Positions 17,782 to 25,314 of a stretch of DNA of 64,000 nt are shown in pieces. A program made the translations under genes and the position numbers. The notes beneath the pieces were generated by a model that worked only from the letters and a program-made list of their open reading frames with translations, had not been told where the DNA came from and did no database searches. The stretch is from Lachnospiraceae bacterium (GTDB lineage: Bacteria > Bacillota > Clostridia > Lachnospirales > Lachnospiraceae). The first letter of the stretch is position 1. Each line of letters begins with the position of its first letter. The stretch is taken from NCBI GenBank assembly GCA_017441295.1, contig JAFRYA010000006.1, positions 62,001-126,000 on the forward strand, given 5' to 3'.

Positions 17782-18258
17782 ATGAACGGAAAAGACAAAT
17801 GCAAAATGCTGAAGGAAATCCGCAGACAGATCGCCGAACAGAACGATATTGAATGGGTGACCAGCGAGTGTCAGCACAAGGGCAATTGCAAGGGCACCTG
17901 CCCGAAATGCGAGAGCGAAGTGCGCAGGCTTGAGCGCGCTCTGGAGAGACGCCGTGCGCTGGGCAAGGCTGTTATGGTCGTAGGTGTTTCCACACTCGTC
18001 CTCACCGGCATGGCCGGCTGCAGGATGATAAGGGGCGGAGGCGAACTGGAAGGCGATGTGCCGTACGAGGGAGGCATTGAAACAGCCCCTCTCGAGGGAG
18101 AAATCGCAACGGACGAATACCCTGAGCTGGACGGAGATATTGCAATTGATGAGACACCTGGATTAGGCAGGCGAGAGCCGGTGGATGTGCCTGACAAGGA
18201 AATAGTTACAGAGCCGATCGGCGAGATTGAGCCGCCGACAGAAGAAGTTGACAAATAA
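17782..18258 (+). CDS. Cys-motif protein with internal hydrophobic segment/lipobox-like Cys (unknown function)
   Basis: 158 residues from the ATG at 17782, chosen because SD AAAGGAGA sits 6 bases upstream; an upstream in-frame start lacks an SD. Residues 1-60 are a charged helical region with Cys30, Cys36, Cys40 and Cys43 (CQHKGNCKGTCPKCE), a likely zinc or Fe-S site followed by a coiled-coil-like helix. Residues 62-80 are hydrophobic and end in GMAGC (Cys80), resembling a lipobox although it is far from the N terminus. The remainder is acidic, Pro/Glu-rich and probably unfolded. It overlaps the radical-SAM gene, and I have seen the same Cys-motif family next to such enzymes in Clostridia. 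Function unknown. Confidence 0.75.
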   Translation: MNGKDKCKMLKEIRRQIAEQNDIEWVTSECQHKGNCKGTCPKCESEVRRLERALERRRALGKAVMVVGVSTLVLTGMAGCRMIRGGGELEGDVPYEGGIETAPLEGEIATDEYPELDGDIAIDETPGLGRREPVDVPDKEIVTEPIGEIEPPTEEVDK

Positions 18259-18883
18259 AGAAATAAGCTTTGCTTCGATAGGCGTTGACAGGCTGCGCGT
18301 GGCGCGCGACGGCGACGGAATAACGACGCTGGTGGCCGGCGCAGGGTGCCCTTTAAGGTGCAGGTACTGCCTGAATCCGCAGTGTTTCAGGGCGCCGCTG
18401 CACACGTATACACTGACAGAACTGCTGGACGAAGTGAGCATGGACAATTTATATTTTCAGGCGACAGGCGGAGGCGTTACCTTTGGCGGAGGCGAGCCTC
18501 TGCTTCAGGCTGCGTTCATTCATGAATTCTGCAGCGCATGCCCTTCTGAATGGCACATCTGCCTAGAGAGCTCGCTGGCCGTGCCGCGCGAAAACATGGA
18601 AATGGTATTGGACGATATAGACCAGTTTATTATAGATATCAAAGACATGAACCCTGAGATTTACAGGGCATATACCGGGCAGTCCAACGAGCAGACCATA
18701 GAGAATCTGAAACTGCTCATTGCCCGCAAGGATCCTGAGTGCATCAAGATCCGAATTCCGCGGATTCCGTTATTTAATACCAAAGCGGATCAGGCGCGCA
18801 GCTCGCGCATTCTGAAAGAAATGGGCTTTACAAACTTTGAGTTTTTTGAGTATGATACTGATATATCAAATTCAAAGAGGTGA
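18227..18883 (+). CDS. Radical SAM protein of the glycyl-radical-enzyme activase type
   Basis: 218 residues. The radical SAM cluster is Cys41-x3-Cys45-x2-Cys48 (AGCPLRCRYC), and GGGVTFGGGEPLLQ is the typical activase SAM-binding segment; IDIKDMNPEIYRAYTG matches pyruvate-formate-lyase activating enzymes. No extra ferredoxin-like Cys clusters are seen. Start is uncertain: TTG at 18227 inside the upstream gene, or TTG at 18248; neither has a strong SD. No glycyl-radical enzyme is encoded nearby, so the partner is unknown; the adjacent Cys-motif protein may be a functional companion (inference). The nitroreductase gene starts four bases after the stop. Confidence 0.84.
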   Translation: MSRRQKKLTNKEISFASIGVDRLRVARDGDGITTLVAGAGCPLRCRYCLNPQCFRAPLHTYTLTELLDEVSMDNLYFQATGGGVTFGGGEPLLQAAFIHEFCSACPSEWHICLESSLAVPRENMEMVLDDIDQFIIDIKDMNPEIYRAYTGQSNEQTIENLKLLIARKDPECIKIRIPRIPLFNTKADQARSSRILKEMGFTNFEFFEYDTDISNSKR

Positions 18884-18887
18884 TCAT

Positions 18888-19418
18888 ATGGAATTCAAAG
18901 AACTTATTAAAGTTAGAAGAAGTACCAGAGATTATGACAAAGATAAAAAGGTGACCAAGGAGCAGCTCGAGAAAGTCATAGCGCTCGCTCAGATGGCTCC
19001 GACATGGAAGAATTCACAGAATGCCAGATATTACTGCGTGATCGGCGACCAGCTCGAGGCATTCCGCGAGAAGGCTCTGCCATCATTCAACCAGAAGAAC
19101 AGCGCAGGCGCAGCCCTCGTTGTAACCACATATGTTAAAGGTCTGGCAGGCTACGGCCCGAACGGCCCTGCTGACGACATTGAAGCAGTTTGGGGCGGCT
19201 ACGACCTGGGTCTGCAGAACGCATACTTCGTACTGGCAGCTAAAGAGGAAGGTCTGGACACACTGATCATGGGCCTGCGCGACACAGACTACATCCGCCA
19301 GGAACTTGCTATTCCTGAGGACGAAGTGATTGCAGCAGTTATCGCAGTTGGCTACCGCGCATCCGAGCCTAAACTCGGCGGACGCAAAGACCTCGGCGAG
19401 ATTGCGAAATTCTTCTAG
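18888..19418 (+). CDS. Nitroreductase family flavoprotein
   Basis: 176 residues from the ATG at 18888 (SD AGAGG at 18876-18880). It opens [20 protein letters not shown], with the Arg-Arg-Ser FMN-binding pattern of nitroreductases, then [16 protein letters not shown], and ends [13 protein letters not shown]. These enzymes are FMN-dependent NAD(P)H oxidoreductases of nitro compounds, quinones or other substrates; short clostridial members are often of unknown substrate. It is probably co-transcribed with the radical SAM gene upstream and the helix-turn-helix gene two bases downstream. Confidence 0.88.
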   Translation: MEFKELIKVRRSTRDYDKDKKVTKEQLEKVIALAQMAPTWKNSQNARYYCVIGDQLEAFREKALPSFNQKNSAGAALVVTTYVKGLAGYGPNGPADDIEAVWGGYDLGLQNAYFVLAAKEEGLDTLIMGLRDTDYIRQELAIPEDEVIAAVIAVGYRASEPKLGGRKDLGEIAKFF

Positions 19419-19420
19419 AC

Positions 19421-20140
19421 ATGAGTATTTTCAGCAGAAAGAAAAAGATCATACCTGACGCTCAGCTCCTTCAGGCTGTCCAGCGCTTTATTGACGAGCA
19501 TCTGGAACAGCCTGAAGAGATGTTTGCCAATTATTCCGCGGCGCCGATGCCGCAGGTCAAGGCCAAGGGCCGCATGCCGAAGGCAGGTCTTACCAAGCAG
19601 GATGACAATTGGCCGCGCTGCATGGACACCTTCTGGGGCGATCAGCTGAAGTCCAAGACACGCGTGGAGAAAGAAGACGCAGAGTATTCAGGGGCCTTCT
19701 TAGACGAGGACCTTGATTATACGCCGGTAGCTAAGAAAGCTGCTCCGCAAATGGCTCCGCCGGTTTCGCGGATGGCAGGCTTCGCGCCTGGCCCGCTGGA
19801 TGAAGGGTTCTCTGAAAGCCTTTTGAGGCTGATCGATGAAAAGGGCATGACAGACGTGGAGTGCTACAAAGGCGCGCTGATCGACAAGAGGCTTTTCTCC
19901 AAAATCAGGAGCGACGCGCATTACAGCCCGAGCAAGCAGACGGCAGTGGCTTTCGCGGTGAGTCTCAGGCTGGATTATGACGAGACGCAGGAACTCCTGT
20001 CCAAGGCAGGGCTGACGCTGTCGCGCAGCGCAATGTTCGACGTCATCGTGGAATATTTCATCAGGAACGGCCTGTACGATATCGACGAGATCAACGCGGT
20101 GCTCTACAAATACGACCAGAAACTTCTGGGCAGCAGATAA
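19421..20140 (+). CDS. Protein with C-terminal XRE-like helical domain (unknown function)
   Basis: 239 residues. The N-terminal half is low in predicted structure and Pro/Lys-rich. The C-terminal ~115 residues ([79 protein letters not shown]) form a conserved helix-turn-helix-like domain that in other Firmicutes is fused to macro-domain or kinase-like proteins (recalled, not searched). A VWA-domain gene follows after an attenuator-like hairpin, and the pair may form a functional unit. Start ATG two bases after the nitroreductase stop. Confidence 0.72.
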   Translation: MSIFSRKKKIIPDAQLLQAVQRFIDEHLEQPEEMFANYSAAPMPQVKAKGRMPKAGLTKQDDNWPRCMDTFWGDQLKSKTRVEKEDAEYSGAFLDEDLDYTPVAKKAAPQMAPPVSRMAGFAPGPLDEGFSESLLRLIDEKGMTDVECYKGALIDKRLFSKIRSDAHYSPSKQTAVAFAVSLRLDYDETQELLSKAGLTLSRSAMFDVIVEYFIRNGLYDIDEINAVLYKYDQKLLGSR

Positions 20141-20179
20141 GTCGCCCGTCAGGCGACCCATTCATAATGAATCTTGATT

Positions 20180-20214
20180 AAGATGTGGTTGTAAAAAACA
20201 ATCACATCTTTTTT
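20180..20214 (+). terminator. Terminator/attenuator immediately before the VWA gene
   Basis: AAGATGTGGTTGT (20180-20192) pairs with ACAATCACATCTT (20198-20210) with one G-T wobble, followed by a T run. The T run leads directly into the SD AGGAGG (20215-20220) of the VWA gene, so the hairpin could attenuate it as well as end the upstream transcript. A small hairpin GTCGCC/GGCGAC lies just before, from 20141. Confidence 0.75.
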
Positions 20215-20227
20215 AGGAGGAAAAATT

Positions 20228-20869
20228 ATGAATAACATTACAGAATTAGTATTTATCTTAGACAGGAGCGGCTCAATGGGCGGACTCGAGAGCGACACCA
20301 TCGGAGGCTTCAACGCCATGATCCACGAGCAGAAGGAAAAGGACGGCGAATGCTACGTTTCAACCATTCTGTTCGACAATGAAATCACTACCATCCACGA
20401 CCGTATCCCGCTGGCGCAGGTGCCGGAACTGACCCGCAAAGAGTACTTCGTCAGAGGCTGCACTGCCTTGATTGACGCCATTGGTCTGACCATCGATCAC
20501 ATCAGCAGCGTCCACAAATACATCCGTCCGGAAGACGTGCCTGAGCACACACTCTTCGTGATCACCACAGACGGCATGGAGAACGCGAGCAGCAAATATT
20601 CCAGCGATGAAGTCAAGAAGATGATCAATCAGAAGAAAGAAAAGGGCTGGGATTTCGTCTTCATCGGCGCGAACATCGACGCGGTAGAGACAGCCAGACA
20701 CTTCGGCATCGACGAGGACCATGCGGTGGACTGCATATGCGATGAGATAGGCACACAGACAGTTTACAAGTCTGTTTCCAAGCTGGCGTGCAACATGCGC
20801 GCGAACATGCCTTATTCAGCTTCATGGAACGCAGACATTAAGGCGGATTATAAGAAACGTAAGAGATAA
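20228..20869 (+). CDS. VWA (von Willebrand factor A) domain protein
   Basis: 213 residues forming essentially one VWA domain. The MIDAS motif is DRSGSMGG (Asp12, Ser14, Ser16); the later metal residues are Thr in VRGCTALIDAIG and Asp in ITTDGMENA. There is no signal peptide, so it is cytoplasmic; it resembles TerY-type VWA proteins of tellurite/stress loci. The strong SD AGGAGGA is part of the preceding hairpin's 3' flank. The upstream helix-turn-helix gene is the likely partner. Function beyond metal-dependent protein interaction is unknown. Confidence 0.86.
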   Translation: MNNITELVFILDRSGSMGGLESDTIGGFNAMIHEQKEKDGECYVSTILFDNEITTIHDRIPLAQVPELTRKEYFVRGCTALIDAIGLTIDHISSVHKYIRPEDVPEHTLFVITTDGMENASSKYSSDEVKKMINQKKEKGWDFVFIGANIDAVETARHFGIDEDHAVDCICDEIGTQTVYKSVSKLACNMRANMPYSASWNADIKADYKKRKR

Positions 20870-20892
20870 TTTGCCTGCCCGTATCCCATGCA

Positions 20893-20931
20893 GTAGGGCT
20901 GCAATTCCAAAAGACAGAATTGCGGCCCTAC
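20893..20931. terminator. Hairpin after the VWA gene (no T run)
   Basis: GTAGGGCTGCAATTC (20893-20907) pairs with GAATTGCGGCCCTAC (20917-20931) with one T-G wobble: a 15-bp stem with a 9-base loop. It lacks a T tract, so it may be a transcript-stabilising or Rho-type end rather than a classical terminator. Confidence 0.55.
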
Positions 20932-20948
20932 CAGTTAAATGCCGCAAC

Positions 20949-20977
20949 TTTTCAAACCAGGCAAGCTCTGCTATACT
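20949..20977 (+). promoter_or_regulatory. Candidate promoter producing a leaderless lipoprotein transcript
   Basis: TTTTCA (20949-20954), 17 bases, TATACT (20972-20977). The expected transcription start falls on or next to the A of the ATG at 20984, and no SD precedes that ATG. Confidence 0.4.
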
Positions 20978-20983
20978 GAATCC

Positions 20984-21388
20984 ATGAAAAAGATAGTTTC
21001 ACTGATCTTAATACTGGTGACGGCGTTCACATTGGCAGCCTGTGGCAGTAGGCCGCGTATCACAATCCATGAGAAGGAGTACTACACTCAGCCGGCCGTG
21101 GAGGCGGCAGCGGACGATGTGGTAAGGCCTGAGATACAGGCGGTTTTCGATGAGTACGAGAATGGAATGCGCGAATATTGTGACTTCATGTACAGGTATA
21201 ATTCGAGCGGCAACAAGCCGGCCATGGCGGACGAACTGACAGAGTACGCGACCATGATCAACGAGCTGGGAGCATATTTTACCTGCTCGGCGGAGTGGGA
21301 TCTGACAGAGGCCGAGCGGGCTTACCGCGACGAGGTCCAGGAGCGCGTCACACGGATTTTAGTAAATTCAGCAGCGGGGATTGATTGA
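20984..21388 (+). CDS. Small lipoprotein (unknown function)
   Basis: 134 residues from the ATG at 20984. MKKIVSLILILVTAFTLAAC is a classical lipoprotein signal with lipobox LAAC, so the mature protein is membrane-anchored outside the cell. The remainder is helical and charged (VRPEIQAVFDEYENGMREYC, DELTEYATMINELGAYF) with no domain I recognise. The translational start was chosen for the signal peptide; an upstream ORF extension is not credible. The stop is directly followed by the thioesterase ATG at 21389. Confidence 0.78.
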   Translation: MKKIVSLILILVTAFTLAACGSRPRITIHEKEYYTQPAVEAAADDVVRPEIQAVFDEYENGMREYCDFMYRYNSSGNKPAMADELTEYATMINELGAYFTCSAEWDLTEAERAYRDEVQERVTRILVNSAAGID

Positions 21389-21766
21389 ATGGAAACAGGT
21401 ATCAAAGGAAGAACAGAAATGACAGTTGCGCCTGAACAGAGCGCAAAGAATGTAGGCAGCGGCTTGGTTGACGTTTTCGCAACGCCGGCCATGGTGGCGC
21501 TCATGGAGAAAACAGCGAGCTCCAGCGTCCTGCCGTATCTCGAAGAGGGACAGGGCACGGTCGGCATCTCGCTGAACATCACTCACGACGCGGCGACCCC
21601 GGTAGGCATGAAGGTTTGGTGCGAATCAGAGCTCATCAAGGTGGAGGGCCGCAAGCTGACGTTCAAGGTGGAGGCGTTCGATGAGAAGGAACGCATCGGC
21701 GGGGGAACGCACGAGCGTTTCATCATCACCACCGAGAAGTTCCAGGCGAAAGCCAACGCGAAATAA
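21389..21766 (+). CDS. Hot-dog thioesterase, fluoroacetyl-CoA thioesterase (FlK)-like
   Basis: 125 residues forming a single hot-dog domain. The FlK-like pattern is clear: VDVFATPAMVALMEKTASSS (active-site Thr and Glu/Ala helix), EEGQGTVGISLNITHDAATP (His at the dimer interface) and GGGTHERFIITTEKF. Members hydrolyse small acyl-CoA thioesters and are common in Clostridia with no fluoroacetate link. It starts immediately after the lipoprotein stop and its own stop is directly followed by the TraX-like ATG, so translation is coupled. Confidence 0.85.
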   Translation: METGIKGRTEMTVAPEQSAKNVGSGLVDVFATPAMVALMEKTASSSVLPYLEEGQGTVGISLNITHDAATPVGMKVWCESELIKVEGRKLTFKVEAFDEKERIGGGTHERFIITTEKFQAKANAK

Positions 21767-22489
21767 ATGAACGGCAACCAGCTCAAGTTTATCGCAATAG
21801 GGGCGATGACCATCGGCCATGTAGCGTGGGTGCTGCAGCCTGGCGTGGATGTGGCTTGGTACCTCATCGTGCTGCAGACGGTCCTGCGCCTGATGGTTCC
21901 GATCATGTGGTTCTTCGTCGCGGAGGGCTGCGCGCATACGCATAACATCTGGATGTACGCGCTCAGGATGGGTATCTTCGCGGTGGTCTCGCATTTCGCG
22001 TACTGCTTCGCTTTCGGCGTGCCGTTCTTCGGCCTGGAGGGCGGCTTCATGAACCGCACCAGCGTGCTCTGGCCGCTGGGATTGGCGGTGCTGCTGATCG
22101 CGATACTTGAGAACACATACATGTCCATGCCCGTGCAGATACTGGTCGTGCTGGGATTCTGCGTGCTGGCCTTTCCGGGAGACTGGTCGTGCATTGCGCT
22201 GCTGGCCACGGTATTCCTGTATTTCCAGCGAGGAAACTGCCAAGTGCAGATGATCGGCATCACGATAATCGCGGCGCTGGTCGCGGGAGCAGGCTTTATT
22301 CTGATGGACTGGCGGAGCGCGCTGCTGAACGTAGGCCTGGCATTGTCCGTCCCGCTTTTGATGACATACAACGGCGAGCGCGGCAAGTGGAAGGGCATGA
22401 AATGGCTCTTTTACATTTACTACCCTGCGCACCTGGCGGTGTGCGGTGTGCTGCGGATTCTGCTCCACGGCGACATTTCACTTTTCTAA
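21767..22489 (+). CDS. TraX-like integral membrane protein
   Basis: 240 residues with about seven or eight hydrophobic helices. NGNQLKFIAIGAMTIGHVAW is the typical TraX opening; KGMKWLFYIYYPAHLAVCGV is the conserved C-terminal segment with His. TraX was named for F-pilin N-acetylation, but chromosomal homologues in Firmicutes are widespread, are related to membrane O-acyltransferases, and have no known role in conjugation here. No conjugation genes are in the window. Starts one base after the thioesterase stop. Confidence 0.82.
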   Translation: MNGNQLKFIAIGAMTIGHVAWVLQPGVDVAWYLIVLQTVLRLMVPIMWFFVAEGCAHTHNIWMYALRMGIFAVVSHFAYCFAFGVPFFGLEGGFMNRTSVLWPLGLAVLLIAILENTYMSMPVQILVVLGFCVLAFPGDWSCIALLATVFLYFQRGNCQVQMIGITIIAALVAGAGFILMDWRSALLNVGLALSVPLLMTYNGERGKWKGMKWLFYIYYPAHLAVCGVLRILLHGDISLF

Positions 22490-22501
22490 GGGGGAATAAT
22501 C

Positions 22502-22747
22502 ATGATCTGTCCAAAATGCGGCAGCACTGACGTCAACGTCAGCGTAATAAATGAAGTCTTTGAAAAACCGGAGCATGGCTGCTTGTGGTGGCTGTTCATC
22601 GGCTGGTGGTGGAGGCTGCTGTGGTTCATCTTCTTCGGCTGGTGGTACCTGCTGTGGCGCGCCCTGAGGGGCGGCCCAAAGACCGTTAACAAACAAAAAG
22701 AAATCTGCGTCTGCCAAAGGTGCGGACATAGATGGGAAATGAAATAA
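22502..22747 (+). CDS. Small Trp-rich membrane protein with split zinc ribbon
   Basis: 81 residues. Cys3-x2-Cys6 (CPKCG) near the N terminus and Cys71-x2-Cys74 (CQRCG) near the C terminus could together form a zinc ribbon. Between them residues 28-56 are a Trp-rich hydrophobic stretch (LWWLFIGWWWRLLWFIFF then GWWYLLWRALRG); there are ten Trp in 81 residues. It probably is a membrane hairpin with both zinc ends on the same side. SD AGGGGG at 22489-22494. No known function; last gene of the 20984-22747 group. Confidence 0.75.
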   Translation: MICPKCGSTDVNVSVINEVFEKPEHGCLWWLFIGWWWRLLWFIFFGWWYLLWRALRGGPKTVNKQKEICVCQRCGHRWEMK

Positions 22748-22923
22748 ATCGGCATTTATAAAGACTGATTTTGCAACGAAACTGAGAGTCAGCACATTTT
22801 TTTCGGTTGTGTGTCAGTTGATAAAAGAATTTATCATATTATAGGCCAAATTCAGGCTTCGAACGCCTTTTTTTAGGCGCCAGCTCAGGTTTTTGAGAAG
22901 AAAACCTTAAAAATAGATAGGGA

Positions 22924-23003
22924 TTTGACACACAAGCGCAAAAAACATGCAATTTAATTGATATTTCTTTTATTTTGACACATAAGCGCAAAAAACATGC
23001 AAT
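22924..23003. repeat. Pair of 30-base direct repeats in a gene-free space
   Basis: The space 22748-23062 has no credible gene. It contains a 30-base phrase at 22924-22953 (core CACAAGCGCAAAAAACATGC) and a copy at 22974-23003 with one mismatch, separated by 20 bases. The second copy runs into the terminator at 23005. Two copies and a short spacer do not make a CRISPR array. Confidence 0.75.
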
Positions 23004-23004
23004 A

Positions 23005-23037
23005 AAACCGGCGTGACCGTATTGGCCACGCCGGTTT
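23005..23037 (-). terminator. Terminator of the minus-strand transporter gene
   Basis: Perfect 11-bp stem AAACCGGCGTG / CACGCCGGTTT (23005-23015 with 23027-23037), located 26 bases past the stop codon at 23063. On the minus strand a short TTTT tract follows. The stem is the same as in the terminator at 14997. Confidence 0.75.
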
Positions 23038-23062
23038 CATGTGCCATGAGGGGGCGTTTCTT

Positions 23063-24298
23063 TTATTTTACGAGTTTCTTAGAATCTACCCTTGTCCTTA
23101 AGATGAATATCATCAGCAGCGCCATGAAGATGCTGAACGCGGACAGGATAAGCGAGAGCGCGTAGGTGCCGGACAGCTGGAAGAGGCCGCCGTAAATGAA
23201 TGACGAGGAGGCCGCGCCGGCCAGCGTGCACATTTGCAGCTTGCTGAAGGCCTGGTCGAAGCGCACATTGCCGAAGACGTACCGCGCGTAGATGGAGCTG
23301 TACGCGGTGAAGAGTCTGGCACCGCCCATCAGCATTACGACGATGACGATCAGAATGAACGGTGAGCCGCTGTTGATGAAGATGCCCGCGATTGCGCCGG
23401 CGATCAGCAGCGGCATGGAAATGAAGGCCACTTTGGCGGGGCCGATCCATGAGCTGATAAAGCCCGGCATCAGCTGGAAGAGCATTGTGCCCAGCTGGTA
23501 GAAGCTGATGAAGAGCGCCACCTGAGCAGCGTCGAAGCCCTTCGTGTACAGCGAACTGGAAATATGCATGTACATGCCGCCGGAGAGCGATCCGAAGAAG
23601 AACATGATCGCGCACATGATGAGGTTACCCTTGTTATAGGCGGTGTCATTCTGCGCTGCCAGCGACATGGTGACATTTTGGGTTTTGCGCTTGATGCCTT
23701 CTGCCGGTTCGAGGCCGCGTCTGGCAGGTGAATAGTCCAGCAGGATCAGTGAGATCGGCACCAGGATAACTACAACGGCAATCGCCATGATGATGTAGCC
23801 CATGCGCCAGCCATGCTCATTGATCAGGTTGGACATAACCGGTGTAATGATTACGCCGCCCAGACCTCCGCAGGCGATGGCGATGGAGATTACTGTGGCG
23901 GGTGCCTTGAACCACTGATTCAGGACCATCGGAATGGTGCTGTACAGGGACAGGCCGCAGCATACGCCGATGACGGCGTAAAGCAGCATTATTGACCATA
24001 CCTGAGTAGTCCTGGACAGCAGGAATATTGCCGCGCCCATCACAATAACAACTGCGCTTAAGAAGAAACGCAGATTGGTTCTCTGGTAGATTTTGGCCAC
24101 TACGCTGGTTACGAGCGTGCCGCACAGAACACGCACAGTTGGCGTGAGCGACAGCGTGGCATATGAGATGCCGAGGTCATTGCTCATCGGTGTGAGGAAC
24201 AGACCGAAGCTCGAGTACAACAATCCGAACGCAACGAAATAATATATACACAGGCCGACGAAGACGACCCATGCTCTTTTACTACTCTTTGAATTCAA
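23063..24298 (-). CDS. Major facilitator superfamily transporter
   Basis: 411 residues with 12 predicted membrane helices and a central cytoplasmic loop (about 190-225, RRGLEPAEGIKRKTQN). The opening (YYFVAFGLLYSSFGLFLTPM) and the small-residue-rich helices suit the MFS subgroup that includes oxalate/formate and monocarboxylate carriers. Substrate not deducible; probably a small organic anion. It is followed upstream (15 bases) by the AEC-type carrier, and together with 25315-26613 makes a run of three transporters on the minus strand. Confidence 0.85.
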   Translation of the reverse strand: MNSKSSKRAWVVFVGLCIYYFVAFGLLYSSFGLFLTPMSNDLGISYATLSLTPTVRVLCGTLVTSVVAKIYQRTNLRFFLSAVVIVMGAAIFLLSRTTQVWSIMLLYAVIGVCCGLSLYSTIPMVLNQWFKAPATVISIAIACGGLGGVIITPVMSNLINEHGWRMGYIIMAIAVVVILVPISLILLDYSPARRGLEPAEGIKRKTQNVTMSLAAQNDTAYNKGNLIMCAIMFFFGSLSGGMYMHISSSLYTKGFDAAQVALFISFYQLGTMLFQLMPGFISSWIGPAKVAFISMPLLIAGAIAGIFINSGSPFILIVIVVMLMGGARLFTAYSSIYARYVFGNVRFDQAFSKLQMCTLAGAASSSFIYGGLFQLSGTYALSLILSAFSIFMALLMIFILRTRVDSKKLVK

Positions 24299-24313
24299 AA
24301 CGATTCCTCCGTT

Positions 24314-25255
24314 TTATGGGAATAAATGGCTGATTACCAGCGACCAGAGCGGGATGGTCACGGCCGACAGCACGGTCGAATAAAGCACGCATGCTGCAGA
24401 CATGAACTGTGTTTCCTGATGCGGGTTGTACTTAGTTGTGAAGGCTGCGATCAGGGATGCGACAGGCAGCGTCGCAAAGACGCACAATACCTGCGAAATA
24501 ACCGACGGGATCTTAAACAGCCAGCAGACGCCGATGAACAGCGCCGGCAGCAAAATATTTCTTATTATAGGAAAAATAATAAACTTCGGCTTTATCAGGC
24601 TCTTCAGGTTGTAGCCCGCGAGCACGACGCCGCACAGAAGCATTCCGAGCGGTGAAGAGCATGCGCCGAGCGAGTTGATCACGTTGGTGATCGGGGTCGG
24701 CAGATGCAGCTGGGTGACGTACAGGATCAGGCCGATGAAGACCGCGACAACAGGCGGAGAGAACCAGCCTTTGAGCTTCTGCAGGAAGGTTTTCTTCGCT
24801 GAATGGAATCCGCGCGGTGCCAGGAAAGCCTCGGCGGTGCTGTAGTAGACCATCCTGATCGGAACCAGGAAGACCATGAAGTAGAACACGCCAATGTCTC
24901 CGTAGAGAGCCTCCATTACCGGCACGCCGACGAAGGTGAAGTTCGTGTAGATCATGCCGAATCTGAGGAGCTGGCCGTATTCAGTGCGGCCCGAGATAAT
25001 GTAGACAATCTGGCCCAGCGCAAAGGTGACGCCCCATGTGATGATAGCCGCGATGATCAGGAAGCCGCAGTTCTTGAGTTCCTCGATCGAGAAAGCTCCG
25101 GACATGGATTTGATGATCATGCATGGCAGGCAGAGGTTCATGACCAGGTTGGTCAGGACCTTGTTCGCGTTATCACCGAGGATCTTGAAGTGCGCCAGCA
25201 CATAGCCTGCACCGATGATTATTATCAATTGAATAGCAAGAAATAATGCCGTCAT
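24314..25255 (-). CDS. AEC family (auxin efflux carrier type) permease
   Basis: 313 residues, ten hydrophobic helices of the AEC family. It starts at the ATG at 25255 (MTALFLAIQLIIIIGAGYVL); an upstream extension of the frame runs through the terminator hairpin of the previous gene and is rejected. Family features include VLTNLVMNLCLPCMIIKS and TNFTFVGVPVMEALYGDIGV. Bacterial AEC proteins export or import malonate, malate or related acids. SD not obvious. Lies between two MFS genes; co-transcribed with the downstream MFS. Confidence 0.85.
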   Translation of the reverse strand: MTALFLAIQLIIIIGAGYVLAHFKILGDNANKVLTNLVMNLCLPCMIIKSMSGAFSIEELKNCGFLIIAAIITWGVTFALGQIVYIISGRTEYGQLLRFGMIYTNFTFVGVPVMEALYGDIGVFYFMVFLVPIRMVYYSTAEAFLAPRGFHSAKKTFLQKLKGWFSPPVVAVFIGLILYVTQLHLPTPITNVINSLGACSSPLGMLLCGVVLAGYNLKSLIKPKFIIFPIIRNILLPALFIGVCWLFKIPSVISQVLCVFATLPVASLIAAFTTKYNPHQETQFMSAACVLYSTVLSAVTIPLWSLVISHLFP

Positions 25256-25262
25256 AATCTTT

Positions 25263-25296
25263 GAAAAAAGCCGGCACGCGCGTCGGCGTGCCGGCT
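25263..25296 (-). terminator. Terminator of the MFS gene ending at 25315
   Basis: Perfect 11-bp stem AGCCGGCACGC / GCGTGCCGGCT (25269-25279 with 25286-25296), followed on the minus strand by a run of T (A run from 25264). Confidence 0.9.
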
Positions 25297-25314
25297 GCAA
25301 AAGCAATTATAATA

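Noticed and set aside
22924..23003. Mini CRISPR array
   Set aside because: Only two copies with a 20-base spacer and no cas genes.
25256..25306. N-terminal extension of the AEC permease
   Set aside because: The extra codons run through the terminator hairpin of the upstream gene and lack membrane or SD support.
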